Notes: a model not told the origin generated them from the sequence alone. Positions 16,206 through 25,041 are shown, counted from the stretch's first letter. The stretch: 64,000 bases of DNA from Yes71-27 sp040758635 (GCA_040758635.1 JBFLVI010000004.1:32405-96404); one strand, 5' to 3'. Translations and numbers: made by a program.

Positions 16206-16692
16206 CCCTGTCTTGGGGCGAGTGACGCTTGATTCCTGGGCCATCCTGGCCTGGCTGCAGGGCGAGCCTGCGGGCATTCTGGTAGGAAATCTTATCGCCT
16301 GGTGCGAGGGCGACAGGAAAAGAGGCGAGGCCGTTAGGCACCGCTTTTCCGGTCTAAGTAAGCCGCAGCTTTTCTTAAACGTGATTAATCTGGGAGAGGT
16401 CTTCTACATTATCGGCAGGCGCAAGGGGAGAAAGGAAGCCCGGAGTGTCATCCAGCAGATCAGACTGGCCCCAATCACTATTATCGAGGCTTCAGAAAAG
16501 CTGGTGTTCGACGCCGCCGGAGTCAAGATGAGGTATCCAGTGGCGTACGCCGACGCTTTTGCGGTGGCTACCGCGAAAGCTACCCGAAGCGCATTATTGA
16601 CCGGTGACCCCGAACTTAAGGAGGTCGCGGGTGTAGAGATTATCTGGATCGGCAGCGAAAAAATTAAGGAGAGAGAAGAGCATAAACCGTAA
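16198..16692 (+). CDS. PIN-domain toxin (VapC-like ribonuclease)
   Basis: 164 residues. PIN fold with acidic residues at the expected places: Asp in TLDSWAILAWL near residue 11, Glu in NLGEVFY, Asp in YADAFAVATA and Asp in LLTGDPEL. PIN toxins are metal-dependent RNases, often cutting tRNA. Starts within the antitoxin gene. The convergent cytochrome b gene ends only 9 bases downstream. Confidence 0.8.
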   Translation: MTDPVLGRVTLDSWAILAWLQGEPAGILVGNLIAWCEGDRKRGEAVRHRFSGLSKPQLFLNVINLGEVFYIIGRRKGRKEARSVIQQIRLAPITIIEASEKLVFDAAGVKMRYPVAYADAFAVATAKATRSALLTGDPELKEVAGVEIIWIGSEKIKEREEHKP

Positions 16693-16701
16693 GAAGCTTT
16701 A

Positions 16702-17274
16702 TTACGTTCCCCGGTTGTAATACCCCGTAAAAATAGATTTCAATTTTCCCACGCTGTCGGTCAGGGCCAGGTAGATGTGGGCGGCGATCGTTCCGGCGGT
16801 AAGAAGAGTACTGTAGTAAACCAGGCTCCGGACCCGGTTGAATCCTCCCAGCCATTTGACCGGCCGGGCAAACAGCTTCGGGGCGTACAGGAAGAACCCG
16901 AGGGGCAGAATGACCAGCGCTTCGAGCGGCCAGAAGGTGTAAAGGAACTTCTGGCCGACGTTGTACCGGCGAAACTTTGGTTTTTCCGGCGTCAGGTAAA
17001 ACTGGTACCGCAGAAAACGGGGTAGTTTTTTTAGGTCGTGCCGCTCCGGAAGAATCAGGCGCCAGTCACGTCGGAGGATGCCGTAATACACCCGGGCGAT
17101 AAATCCGGCGGTAAAAAGAAACCCGGCAAGCGAGTGTATCTGCCTTGCCGTGCGCATACTACCGCCGGCTCGCGGTGGTTCGCTGATGTAAAGGCCGCTG
17201 GTGACCAGCGCGACGGCCAGCGGCGCCAGCGTCCAGTGAAACAGCCTGACAGGTAATGGGTGACGCAATTGCAC
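16702..17274 (-). CDS. Hydrogenase cytochrome b subunit (HyaC/cytochrome b561-like)
   Basis: 190 residues with four membrane helices. It begins with HPLPVRLFHWTLA, the first haem-ligating helix of Ni/Fe-hydrogenase b-type cytochromes. Further candidate ligands are in RQIHSLAG and in AAHIYLAL of the last helix. It would pass electrons from H2 to the quinone pool. The frame is open 44 codons further upstream, but AGGAGG lies 7 bases before GTG 17274, and the upstream stretch is repeat-derived. Last gene of the leftward hydrogenase operon. Confidence 0.82.
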   Translation of the reverse strand: MQLRHPLPVRLFHWTLAPLAVALVTSGLYISEPPRAGGSMRTARQIHSLAGFLFTAGFIARVYYGILRRDWRLILPERHDLKKLPRFLRYQFYLTPEKPKFRRYNVGQKFLYTFWPLEALVILPLGFFLYAPKLFARPVKWLGGFNRVRSLVYYSTLLTAGTIAAHIYLALTDSVGKLKSIFTGYYNRGT

Positions 17275-17345
17275 CGTCTTCCTCCTCCTGAGCAATTCGA
17301 GATTTTCCGGTGCGTTTTTCGCTTCGCTCTCCAGTCCTCTTAAAA

Positions 17346-17427
17346 GGATGAAGGCGGAAGGATGAAGGCGGAAATTCTTCTTTTCATCCTTCCCTTCATC
17401 CCTCATCCCTCATCCCTCATCCCTCAG
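17346..17427. repeat. Heptad array with opposed arms, GGATGAA/CCCTCAT subtype
   Basis: GGATGAA, GGCGGAA, GGATGAA, GGCGGAA at 17346-17373; then, after a pyrimidine-rich linker, CCCTCAT three times and CCCTCAG (17400-17427). It lies in the gap between the hydrogenase large-subunit and cytochrome genes and begins 4 bases from the large-subunit stop codon. No GAATTCGC centre. Confidence 0.75.
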
Positions 17428-17430
17428 CCT

Positions 17431-18813
17431 TTATCCTTTCTGAATGATATGCGTGGCGCAAGCGTAGCACGGGTCGAAGGAGCGGATGATCCGTCCCACC
17501 TCGACCGGTTCCCGGGGGTTGGCTACAGGCGTACCGAGAAGCGCTTCCTCAACCGGCCCCGGCTGTCCCGCGTCGTCCTGCGGTGAAAAGTTCCACGCCG
17601 AGGGGGTAATGATCTCGTACCGGCTGATGCGGCCCCCTTCCACGCGGAGGTAGTGCAGGAGCGGTCCCCGCATCGAGTCGGTGGGCCCCAGCCCCTCTCC
17701 GGTTTTGGGTACGTCGAAGGCAGAGAATACTGGTTCGCCGGGTTCAAGTTCTTCCAGCCACCGCTCCATTAAACCGCAGAGCATCTCGGTTTCCATAACC
17801 CGCGCCAGGATCCGGTCCATGGCCGAGACGCCGCGCCGGTAACGGCCCGCCACCCACATTCGCGCCAGCGGCCCGCCCTCGAAAGCCTTTTGCTCGTAGC
17901 GCGGTGCCTTAATCCAGGAGTAGGCACCGGGTTTTCCGGGGGCCGGTCTGGTTACGGCGGTCTCCGGGGCCCGGGGCCCGCTCTGCGCTTCGAAGTAAGC
18001 GTGGCGCAGGTGCTCGGCGACGAGGTCCGTATCCACCTCCCGGATACCGGTTTCCTCAACTACCCCGCCGGGAAGGTGAAATTTATTCCGCTCCGGGTCC
18101 ACGGGAAAGCAGCCGTAGCTTAGAAGACGCAAAGGACGCTTCCCCAACTCGTAACATTCCGGATAAGCCGCGGCGATGGTCTGCGCGTCGGAGATCATTT
18201 TTTCCCGGACAAACCCGGTTATTACGCGGAGCTTCGCCTGCAAGTCAAGGATAACGGCGCCGTCCGGCGGCACGGTGGAACCGCCCGCCAGGATCCCGTG
18301 TGGAAACGGTGCCTTGCCTCCGAGTGCGGTCATCATCTCGTGGGCGACGCGGCTGACATCCGCAGCCTCGAAATAGTGTTCCCTGAGCCTGGTTTCGATT
18401 TCCAGTGAGAGGCGGTAGCCGCGCCGGTAACGAGGTAAAAAGGGAGGTTTGTCCGGCCCGCGGGCGTAATCGGGTAACTCTAACAGATAAAAGTGCCGGA
18501 GGTGGTTCTGCAGGAAGTCGGCCCCAAAAATCAAATTCCGGAGCAAGTTGCCGTTTTTCGGCGGCACCACACCCGCCAGCTCTTCCAGAGCAAAGGCGGC
18601 AGCCGTAGCGTGCGCCGTTGCACAGATGCCGCAAATGCGTTGCGTAAAATAAGGCGCGTCACGCGGATCCCGGCCCCGGAGCATAATTTCAAAGCCGCGG
18701 AAGAAAAGAGCGCTGCACCGGGCGTCAGCCACTTTACCGCCCTCGATGGTGATTTCGACGTGGCCGCGGTTGTTGGCCCGGGTAACGGGGTTGATAACAA
18801 TCTGTCTGCTCAC
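17431..18813 (-). CDS. [NiFe] hydrogenase large subunit
   Basis: 460 residues, carries the Ni-Fe active site. Proximal motif RICGIC (Cys61, Cys64) followed by ATAH; distal motif DPCYACATH (Cys449, Cys452, His455). Only five residues, IIQKG, follow the distal His, whereas most such proteins have about 15 that are removed by a maturation protease; the stop lies against a heptad repeat array. GTG start with GAGGAAG upstream. Between small-subunit and cytochrome genes. No hyp or maturation protease gene is in the window. Group 1-like by context (small subunit and cytochrome b). Confidence 0.9.
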   Translation of the reverse strand: MSRQIVINPVTRANNRGHVEITIEGGKVADARCSALFFRGFEIMLRGRDPRDAPYFTQRICGICATAHATAAAFALEELAGVVPPKNGNLLRNLIFGADFLQNHLRHFYLLELPDYARGPDKPPFLPRYRRGYRLSLEIETRLREHYFEAADVSRVAHEMMTALGGKAPFPHGILAGGSTVPPDGAVILDLQAKLRVITGFVREKMISDAQTIAAAYPECYELGKRPLRLLSYGCFPVDPERNKFHLPGGVVEETGIREVDTDLVAEHLRHAYFEAQSGPRAPETAVTRPAPGKPGAYSWIKAPRYEQKAFEGGPLARMWVAGRYRRGVSAMDRILARVMETEMLCGLMERWLEELEPGEPVFSAFDVPKTGEGLGPTDSMRGPLLHYLRVEGGRISRYEIITPSAWNFSPQDDAGQPGPVEEALLGTPVANPREPVEVGRIIRSFDPCYACATHIIQKG

Positions 18814-18829
18814 GGGATCACTTCCTCGG

Positions 18830-18921
18830 GTCAGAATTCAGGAGCCGGAAGCCAGGAGTTTCAAAGAGGGAATTCGCATAGCGAATTCCTACAAATTCCA
18901 TTCTGACTTCTGGATTCTGAC
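18830..18921. repeat. Heptad-arm hairpin element between hydrogenase subunit genes
   Basis: Read on the + strand: left heptads GTCAGAA, TTCAGGA, GCCGGAA, GCCAGGA (18830-18857). Palindrome GGAATTCGC-ATA-GCGAATTCC (18869-18889). Right heptads TTCTGAC, TTCTGGA, TTCTGAC (18901-18921). It sits inside an operon, so it must be transcribed as an mRNA hairpin. Confidence 0.8.
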
Positions 18922-18966
18922 CTGTAAACCTTCCTTCAAAGGAGATTCCCTCTTGCCTGCTAATTT

Positions 18967-19971
18967 TCATCCTTCAGCCTTTCCTTCTCGGCGCGAAAAG
19001 AGTTTCCTCAGTGCCTGTGCCGTTTTGCTTTGTTTATGCCGGCCCTTGCGCAGCGTCCGGGCGAGCCTTCCCGTGGCGATGTTTGCGGCCAGGTGTGCCC
19101 CTATACCCAGCACCGTAGCGGCACCGGTGAGCAGCCCCGCGCGGTCGGCCGTGACCTTGCCGAGGGGTGTTTGCAAGTCCGGGAGGTGCTCGAAAAAGGG
19201 TGCCGTCCCGTCGGGGAATTCCGGGCTGGTGCACCCGATGCAGGGGGTGTTGGCTCCCACCGGCCAGTTCACGTGTTCGCCGCACCAGTGGCGGACGGGG
19301 CAATCCGCGTGCGTCACCGGGCCCTTGCACCCGATTTTGTACATGCACCAAGGTTCCCCCGGTTTTGCGGCAAAGACGCCGCTCTCAAAGTAGTGGCGCC
19401 GCTCGCAGCGGTCGTGAATCGTCTCACCGTAGTAGAGAACCGGCCGGTTTTGCTCGTCAAGCCGCGGTTCACCGTACTCCGCGAGGTGGAAGAGCGTCCC
19501 TAAGATCCAGTCCGGGTGGACCGGGCATCCCGGGACGTTGATCACCTTTTGTGGGACGACCGCACTTACGGGTTTGCTGCCGATCGGGTTTGGATGGGCC
19601 GCATACGGACCGCCGAAAGCAGCGCAGGTCCCGGCGGCAACTACGTATTTGGCTTTCGCGGCCAGTTCCTTTACGGCCTGAAGTGCGGTCCACGGTTTAC
19701 CGTTGCGGTGGCCGATGATGCAATAAAAACCTTCCGCCGCCACCGGGACGGTGCCTTCCACCACAAAGATGTACTCCCCCGCAGGGCCGTTTAGCGCTTC
19801 CTCAAGCACGCCTGTGGCTATCTTCCCCTCGCCGGCCATTGTGAAGCTTTCGTAGCACAAAGTAAAGTGTTCTTCTGTTATCTGCCGGTAGTTGGGGTGG
19901 AGCGAGTTCAGCATAGAGATTATGTCCCCCGCGCAACTGTTGGTCGTCAGCCAGATTATCTTCGCCCGCAT
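18967..19971 (-). CDS. [NiFe] hydrogenase small subunit with a CxxD cluster motif
   Basis: 334 residues, electron-transfer subunit with three FeS clusters. Starts MRAKIIWLTTNSCAGD with no twin-arginine signal. The proximal-cluster motif is CAGD (Cys13, Asp16) instead of CxxC. A 3-Cys/1-Asp cluster is known in group 1h (actinobacterial-type) hydrogenases. Other ligands are present: GTCAAFGG, NVPGCPVHP, and later the HDRC...WCMYKIGCKGP...CIGC cluster segment. A hydrophobic helix near residues 275-295 may anchor it. The ATG lies one base after the upstream stop, implying translational coupling. Confidence 0.88.
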   Translation of the reverse strand: MRAKIIWLTTNSCAGDIISMLNSLHPNYRQITEEHFTLCYESFTMAGEGKIATGVLEEALNGPAGEYIFVVEGTVPVAAEGFYCIIGHRNGKPWTALQAVKELAAKAKYVVAAGTCAAFGGPYAAHPNPIGSKPVSAVVPQKVINVPGCPVHPDWILGTLFHLAEYGEPRLDEQNRPVLYYGETIHDRCERRHYFESGVFAAKPGEPWCMYKIGCKGPVTHADCPVRHWCGEHVNWPVGANTPCIGCTSPEFPDGTAPFFEHLPDLQTPLGKVTADRAGLLTGAATVLGIGAHLAANIATGRLARTLRKGRHKQSKTAQALRKLFSRREGKAEG

Positions 19972-19972
19972 C

Positions 19973-20425
19973 CTATAGCACCTCGATCTTGTGGCTGCCT
20001 GCCGCGAAAAGCACGGTGAGGCCAAAGGCAAGGTGAGCCGTGAGCATAGCGACGCTGGTGGCCAGGTCGGGCCGCAGGAGCCGCTCGGGTACCACCAGCG
20101 TTGCCAGGTAGCCGTACCCGACCACCCAGATCAGCCCCCCGTAGATAATGCCCTTTAGCCAGAGGAAGTCCCGCCCGGTGAGGCGGAGAATATAGACGCC
20201 TATGATACCTGACAGCGCCGACACCAGCCAACATACCGCCACGCCTATCGTGAGCGACGCGGCGGGTGTATTCAGCGCGACACCCTTGGGAAGCAGGGCC
20301 GCAGCAGAAAGGTGCAGAGTGGTTGTTTTCGCGACACTCGCCACGTAAAAGAGCAGGTTAACGGCCAGCTTCACCGGTGCTCCCAGCGTTCCCGCGATGG
20401 TACCGGAGTAAACCGTATCCCGCAT
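19973..20425 (-). CDS. Unknown four-helix membrane protein, first gene of the hydrogenase operon
   Basis: 150 residues with four predicted membrane helices and a short cytoplasmic start (MRDTVYSGTIAGTLG). No conserved haem-ligand pattern or known family was recognised. AAGGAAG precedes the ATG. Its stop is one base from the small-subunit start, so it belongs to the operon and may help anchor or assemble the enzyme; that role is inference from position only. Confidence 0.6.
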   Translation of the reverse strand: MRDTVYSGTIAGTLGAPVKLAVNLLFYVASVAKTTTLHLSAAALLPKGVALNTPAASLTIGVAVCWLVSALSGIIGVYILRLTGRDFLWLKGIIYGGLIWVVGYGYLATLVVPERLLRPDLATSVAMLTAHLAFGLTVLFAAGSHKIEVL

Positions 20426-20492
20426 ATACTGCTTCCTTAGTTGAGTTCATTTGTGACTTATTATTGCTTTTCTGGGAAATAAGATGTATCAC

Positions 20493-20566
20493 GAGTCGGA
20501 AGTCAGGTCAGTCAAGAAAAATCCGTTTTCTATGTCTACATTCTGGCTCCCGGCTGCTGAACCGGC
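20493..20566. repeat. Degenerate heptad-arm element
   Basis: GAGTCGG, AAGTCAG, GTCAGTC (20493-20513) and, 26 bases later, ATTCTGG, CTCCCGG, CTGCTGA (20540-20560). The palindromic centre is missing. Located in the divergent gap between the hydrogenase operon and the germination genes. The rest of that gap (20426-20655) holds no clear promoter. Confidence 0.5.
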
Positions 20567-20655
20567 GGCTGGTTGCCGTATACCTGTATTATTAAATTTT
20601 TCTTTGAAAAAATATAGAACGAGGTGACAGGGGCGGCTGAGGCAGAGATTGTGCA

Positions 20656-21792
20656 GTGGTTCGCCCGGGGCGATTGAGGGAAGAAGGCAGGATCACGGCC
20701 TTTCAGGTGATGCTCTACCAGGTGACCGTCGGGCTGCCGACGATTATCCTTCTCGTGCCTGCCATTGCCACGATGAGGGCGCGTCAGGACGTCTGGCTTT
20801 CCGGTTTCCTGGCATGCCTATTCGGCTTCGCGGCGGTCTTTGCGGCGGCGAAGTTAGCGCTGCGCTTTCCGGATCAAACAGTGATTCAGTACACCCCCCG
20901 GCTTTTGGGCGGATTTTTAGGCAAAGCGGTCGGTTTTCTTTACATTTTCTCTTTTTTCTTCGTCGCATATGTTACCCTGCGCCAGTTCGGGGAGTTGATG
21001 ACTTTAGCCTTCTTCCCTGAAACCCCCATCATTGTTTTCCTCGGCATTCTCACCTTGCTTGCCTGCTACGTGGTCTATCTCGGCCTTGAGGTTTTGTGCC
21101 GACTGATTACGCTGTGGGGGGTCTTCGGCGTGTCTTTTTTCATCATAGTGGCGCTCTTTATAAAAGATATAGAGATCAGTCGTTTTCTGCCGTTTTTAGA
21201 GCACGGTATCGGTCCGGTGGCGGCGGGCGCGATCGCGCCGGGAGGGTGCTGCGTGGGGGCGGCAATCATCTTGATGGTCTTACCATTCATGAGCGATAAG
21301 CACCGGGCGGTGCGCAACAGCCTGGCGGCAATCTTTATTCTCTTTGCTTTTTTCGAGATGATAATTGTTCCTGTGGTGGGTACCATGGGGGCGGAAAGCG
21401 TTTCCCGGGAGACATTCCCTTACCTCACCCTTTACCGGCGGATGGAGATCCCGACCATGCCGGTTTTAGAGCGGCAGGACCCTATCATTATGGGTATCTG
21501 GATCGGCGGGCTGCTCTGGAAGGTCGGCATCTTTATGCAAGCAGGATTAATGGGCCTGGGGCAGTGGCTGGGGCTCAGGAGCTACCGCCCGCTCATTTTC
21601 CCGGCGGGGGCCTTAGTGGTGGCCCTGGCGGTACAGGGCTGGGAGAGCGTGATTGACCTATTTGCTTCCTGCGGTGAGGCCATCCAGCCGTTTTTGGTCT
21701 TTCCCAATTTTATTTTAACGGCTCTGCTTCTTTTGGTAGCAGTGGTACGAGGAGTAAAGGATAAAGGCGGAAGGATGAAGGATGAGGAATGA
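20656..21792 (+). CDS. Spore germination permease subunit (GerAB/GerKB family)
   Basis: 378 residues, about ten membrane helices, of the APC-superfamily B-subunit of nutrient germinant receptors in the spore inner membrane. N-terminus ITAFQVMLYQVTVGLPTIILLVPA is typical. GTG start at 20656; no strong Shine-Dalgarno. Its last codons, encoding KGGRMKDE, fall in a 7-bp repeat array, so the native C-terminus has been replaced or extended. Gene order here is B-A-C rather than the classical A-B-C. Confidence 0.85.
   Translation: MVRPGRLREEGRITAFQVMLYQVTVGLPTIILLVPAIATMRARQDVWLSGFLACLFGFAAVFAAAKLALRFPDQTVIQYTPRLLGGFLGKAVGFLYIFSFFFVAYVTLRQFGELMTLAFFPETPIIVFLGILTLLACYVVYLGLEVLCRLITLWGVFGVSFFIIVALFIKDIEISRFLPFLEHGIGPVAAGAIAPGGCCVGAAIILMVLPFMSDKHRAVRNSLAAIFILFAFFEMIIVPVVGTMGAESVSRETFPYLTLYRRMEIPTMPVLERQDPIIMGIWIGGLLWKVGIFMQAGLMGLGQWLGLRSYRPLIFPAGALVVALAVQGWESVIDLFASCGEAIQPFLVFPNFILTALLLLVAVVRGVKDKGGRMKDEE
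21758..21792 (+). repeat. GGATGAA-type heptad array inside the 3' end of the GerAB-like gene
   Basis: AGGATAA, AGGCGGA, AGGATGA, AGGATGA, GGAATGA in phase at 21758-21792, ending with the stop codon. It codes for the tail KGGRMKDEE. Confidence 0.8.
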
Positions 21793-21815
21793 GATCTGCT
21801 GTGGAAGAGGATAAG

Positions 21816-21915
21816 GGTCAAGAATTCAGTAGTCAGAAGTCGGAATCCAGAATGAGGTTTATAGAAATTCGCCCGGCGAATTCCATTCCCAGATTTCTGA
21901 CGACGGCGTCTGACG
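21816..21915. repeat. Heptad-arm hairpin element in the germination gene gap
   Basis: Left heptads GGTCAAG, AATTCAG, TAGTCAG, AAGTCGG, AATCCAG (21816-21850). Centre palindrome AATTCGCC-C-GGCGAATT (21866-21882). Right heptads TTCTGAC, GACGGCG, TCTGACG (21895-21915), partly degenerate. Confidence 0.72.
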
Positions 21916-22000
21916 GCCGGCATCCGGTTATGGTAGGCCGGAATAAGCGGAGCGTTTCCGGCGTCCGAGTGGTAGCTTTCATTTGCTTGAAACGTTTTTA

Positions 22001-22028
22001 ACGTTGAACCTTGAACATTGAACGTGAA
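22001..22028 (+). repeat. Short heptad array, ACNTTGA type
   Basis: ACGTTGA, ACCTTGA, ACATTGA, ACGTGAA at 22001-22028, just before the Shine-Dalgarno of the GerA-subunit gene. One arm only. Confidence 0.65.
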
Positions 22029-22042
22029 GAGAGGTGAAACGG

Positions 22043-23692
22043 GTGCGACGGCGGGTCATAAAAAAGCTTAAGGACCTCTTGGTACAGTCGAAAAAGCCAG
22101 AATGGCCCGGGAAGCAACCCCATGTGCCGCCGGAGCCCAGCGCTCAGATTGCTGAGTGCCGGGAAGTTCTGGATAAGGTCTGGGAGCCGGCGGAACTCAA
22201 AAGGATACCGGTTTCGCCGGAGATCGCGGTAAATATACGGCTTTTAAAAGAGATAATGGGGCGGAATACCGACTTTGTGCTCCGCGAGTTCACAGTGGGG
22301 CCGCAGCAGGCGCCGGCGGCGCTTGCTTACACCTCGGCGCTGGTGGAGCGGGTGCAGTTGAACGATCACATCCTGAAGAGCCTGATGCTCGAATATCCTG
22401 CGGGTCTTCCAGTCTCGCTGGCATCGGTAAAAGAGCAGGTTGTGACGGTGGCGGAGGCAGAGGAGCTTGCCGACTTCTGGCAGGCGGTGAGCGCTCTGCT
22501 TATTGGACATGCGGTGCTCTTTCTGGGGGGGGAGAGCCGGGCGCTGGGGCTCGATGTCCGCGGGTACGAGGGGCGGGCGATCAGCGAGGCGGAGACCGAG
22601 GGTGTGGTGCGCGGCCCCCGGGACGCCTTTGTGGAGAATATCGAGCGGAATGTGATGCTCGTCCGGCGGCGGATTAAGACCGCGAACCTAGTGATGGAAA
22701 GGTTTGTCCTCGGGCGACTAACCCAGTCGGCGATGGTTTTGGGTTATATCAAGGGCCTAGCGGCGCCGGAGCTGATAGAGGAGGTACGGGAGCGGGTAAA
22801 GCGGATCGACACGGACGCGGTGTTAGAGTCCAACACCATAAATGAAATGATCGTTGATAACCCTTACTCTCTTTTCCCACAGGTGATTACCACCGAGCGG
22901 CCGGACCGGGTGGCTGGCGCTTTAGCGGAAGGGAGGGTGGTGCTGATCACTGACACCACGCCCTTTGCGCTGATTCTACCGGCCACGCTGGGCTCTTTAC
23001 TGCAATCGCCCGAGGATTACTACCACCCGCACGGGATCAGCACAGCCATCCGCTGGCTGCGGTACCTGGCTTTTTTTGCCTCGGTGATGGCTTCGCCCCT
23101 CTATGTCGCCATCACCACCTTCCACCAGGAGATGATTCCCTTCAAGCTCCTTCTCTCCGTGGCGGCGGCCCGGGAAGGGGTGCCGCTGCCGGCGGTCATG
23201 GAGGCGCTGCTGATGGAAGCGGTCTTCGAGCTTTTGCGGGAAGCGGGGGTCAGGCTCCCGCGGCCCGTCGGCCAGGCGGTAAGCATCGTCGGGGCGCTGG
23301 TGATCGGTGAGGCGGCGGTCATGGCGGGCGCGGTCTCGCCCCTGATGGTGATTGTGGTGGCAGGGGCCGGCATCGCCTCCTTTGCCACGCCTTCATATGA
23401 ACTCGCCATCCCGATGCGCCTTTTGCGCTTCCCGATGATGATTTTGGCCGGAACCCTGGGGCTTTTCGGCCTGACCGCCGGCCTTCTGGCGGTGCTCATC
23501 CACCTGGCGGGGCTGAGGTCTTTCGGGGTGCCGTACCTTTCCCCGCTTGCCCCGACAAAGTTCAGTGAACTTAAGGATGTGCTGGTAAGGGTACCGCTCT
23601 GGGCGATGCGCACGCGCCCGGAGACCGCGAAGCGGGACTGGTACCGCCAGGCGGCAGGGTTGAAGCCCGGGCCGCCGCCGGAGGAAAGCTAA
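22043..23692 (+). CDS. Spore germination receptor A subunit (GerAA/GerKA family)
   Basis: About 549 residues. Soluble N-terminal domain with the family segment NTDFVLREFTVG and, near residue 270, SPEDYYHPHGISTAIRWLRYL before the membrane part (about four or five helices, residues 325-490), then a cytoplasmic tail. Part of the nutrient receptor that triggers spore germination. GTG 22043 is chosen over GTG 22034 because GAGAGGTG overlaps the earlier codon. Cotranscribed with the B and C subunit genes. Confidence 0.9.
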   Translation: MRRRVIKKLKDLLVQSKKPEWPGKQPHVPPEPSAQIAECREVLDKVWEPAELKRIPVSPEIAVNIRLLKEIMGRNTDFVLREFTVGPQQAPAALAYTSALVERVQLNDHILKSLMLEYPAGLPVSLASVKEQVVTVAEAEELADFWQAVSALLIGHAVLFLGGESRALGLDVRGYEGRAISEAETEGVVRGPRDAFVENIERNVMLVRRRIKTANLVMERFVLGRLTQSAMVLGYIKGLAAPELIEEVRERVKRIDTDAVLESNTINEMIVDNPYSLFPQVITTERPDRVAGALAEGRVVLITDTTPFALILPATLGSLLQSPEDYYHPHGISTAIRWLRYLAFFASVMASPLYVAITTFHQEMIPFKLLLSVAAAREGVPLPAVMEALLMEAVFELLREAGVRLPRPVGQAVSIVGALVIGEAAVMAGAVSPLMVIVVAGAGIASFATPSYELAIPMRLLRFPMMILAGTLGLFGLTAGLLAVLIHLAGLRSFGVPYLSPLAPTKFSELKDVLVRVPLWAMRTRPETAKRDWYRQAAGLKPGPPPEES

Positions 23693-23754
23693 AGGGAAGG
23701 GATAGAGGGTTATTAAGTTGACTTCCGGATCTGAGGGGGAAAGGGGATGGTCGC

Positions 23755-24984
23755 TTGCGGCGGGTTCTGGCAATGGTTTTACTTGTGCTAACGGTTTTCG
23801 CGGGCGGCTGTTGGGACTTAAGAGAGGTTGAGGACCTGGCTTTCGTGCTGGCCATAGCGGTTGATACCACCCCCCGGGGGGAGTTCAAGCTCCTGGTTCA
23901 GGTGATCAACCCGCGGGCCTTAGTGGCCGGCCCCCGCGGGGGGCTAACGCCGGGTGCCAGTATTCCGGCGAAGCCGTACCGGAACTACGAAGCGGTCGGG
24001 CGGACCATCTTCTATGCCTTCAGGGAGCTTTCGCTGGGTGTTCCGAAAAGGCTTTTTTTGGCCCAGAACCGGGAGATTCTCTTCACGGAGAAAGTGGCGC
24101 GGCAAGGACTCGGCGAGATTATAGACTTATTCGACCGGGGCGTGGAGATAAGAAAGCTGGCCCACGTGCTGCTGATAAAAGGGGAAATGGAAGAGGTGCT
24201 GGAACTTCCCGGGGCGCTTACCCCGGCCCCGGCGCTGCGGATTGAAGGGATCATCCGCCAGCAGCACTTAGCGAACCGTTACCCGCTGGTGAACCTCGGG
24301 AATTTCCTGAGGTTGATGGAGACCGAGGGGCAGGAGGCCTACTGCCCGGTAATCAGACTGGAGAAGAGCCCGACGCAGGTGCTGCGGCCTCACGAGCCCA
24401 CACCCCTGGCACCGGAGCCGGCCTTTCAGATGATAATCGCGGGAACGGCGCTTTTCTGCAAGGATAAGCTTCGTGGTTTTTTCAACGAACGGGAGGCGCG
24501 GGGGCTCCTGTGGGCCAAAGGGGAGGTCCAGGGAGGGGCGCTTGTGGTACCCTGCCCGTCGGGTAAGGGAAAGATTTCGCTTGAAATTCTGCGCTCGGAA
24601 GCCCGGATGATACCGGAGATCACGAACGACGGGCGGCTCAAGGTCACGGTGAAGATCCGGGAGGAGGCGAACCTGGCGGAAACTACTTCTCCCATTGACA
24701 CCAGTAAAGCGGAAGTAATCAAGCAGCTTGAAGGGATCCAGGCAAAAGCCATCGAGCGCGAGGTGGTGAGCGCGGTACACCGCGCCCAGGAGTATGGCAG
24801 CGATGTTTTCGGTTTCGGTGCGGCCTTCCACCGGCGTTACCCCCGGGAATGGCAGGCAATGAGAGACGCCTGGGCGGAGGAGTTTTTCCCCATGGTGGAG
24901 GTGAAGGTGGCTGCCGAGGCCAAGATCAGGCGCACCCAGATGCGGACGAAGCCGCTGTTGCTGGAGCGGAAATTCAGATCTTAG
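23755..24984 (+). CDS. Spore germination lipoprotein (Ger(x)C family)
   Basis: 409 residues. Signal peptide ending in the lipobox FAGGC (Cys about residue 19), followed by WDLREVEDLAFVLAIAVD, the hallmark start of GerC lipoproteins. C-terminal domain starts around residue 210. Third component of the germinant receptor, attached to the outer face of the spore inner membrane. TTG start with GGGGGAAAGGGG upstream. Follows the A subunit by 62 bases. Confidence 0.9.
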   Translation: MRRVLAMVLLVLTVFAGGCWDLREVEDLAFVLAIAVDTTPRGEFKLLVQVINPRALVAGPRGGLTPGASIPAKPYRNYEAVGRTIFYAFRELSLGVPKRLFLAQNREILFTEKVARQGLGEIIDLFDRGVEIRKLAHVLLIKGEMEEVLELPGALTPAPALRIEGIIRQQHLANRYPLVNLGNFLRLMETEGQEAYCPVIRLEKSPTQVLRPHEPTPLAPEPAFQMIIAGTALFCKDKLRGFFNEREARGLLWAKGEVQGGALVVPCPSGKGKISLEILRSEARMIPEITNDGRLKVTVKIREEANLAETTSPIDTSKAEVIKQLEGIQAKAIEREVVSAVHRAQEYGSDVFGFGAAFHRRYPREWQAMRDAWAEEFFPMVEVKVAAEAKIRRTQMRTKPLLLERKFRS

Positions 24985-25006
24985 ACCGTGTGGGGATTGA
25001 CGCGAA

Positions 25007-25041
25007 GGTCCAGAAGTCAGGAGCCAGAAGTCGGAAGCCGG
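25007..25041 (+). repeat. Half heptad-arm element after the GerC gene
   Basis: GGTCCAG, AAGTCAG, GAGCCAG, AAGTCGG, AAGCCGG at 25007-25041. Instead of a palindromic centre and right arm it runs into GCACTCAACT, the end motif of the 109-bp element near 15.7 kb, then a CCGGCACTCA block, suggesting one repeat inserted in another. Confidence 0.6.
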
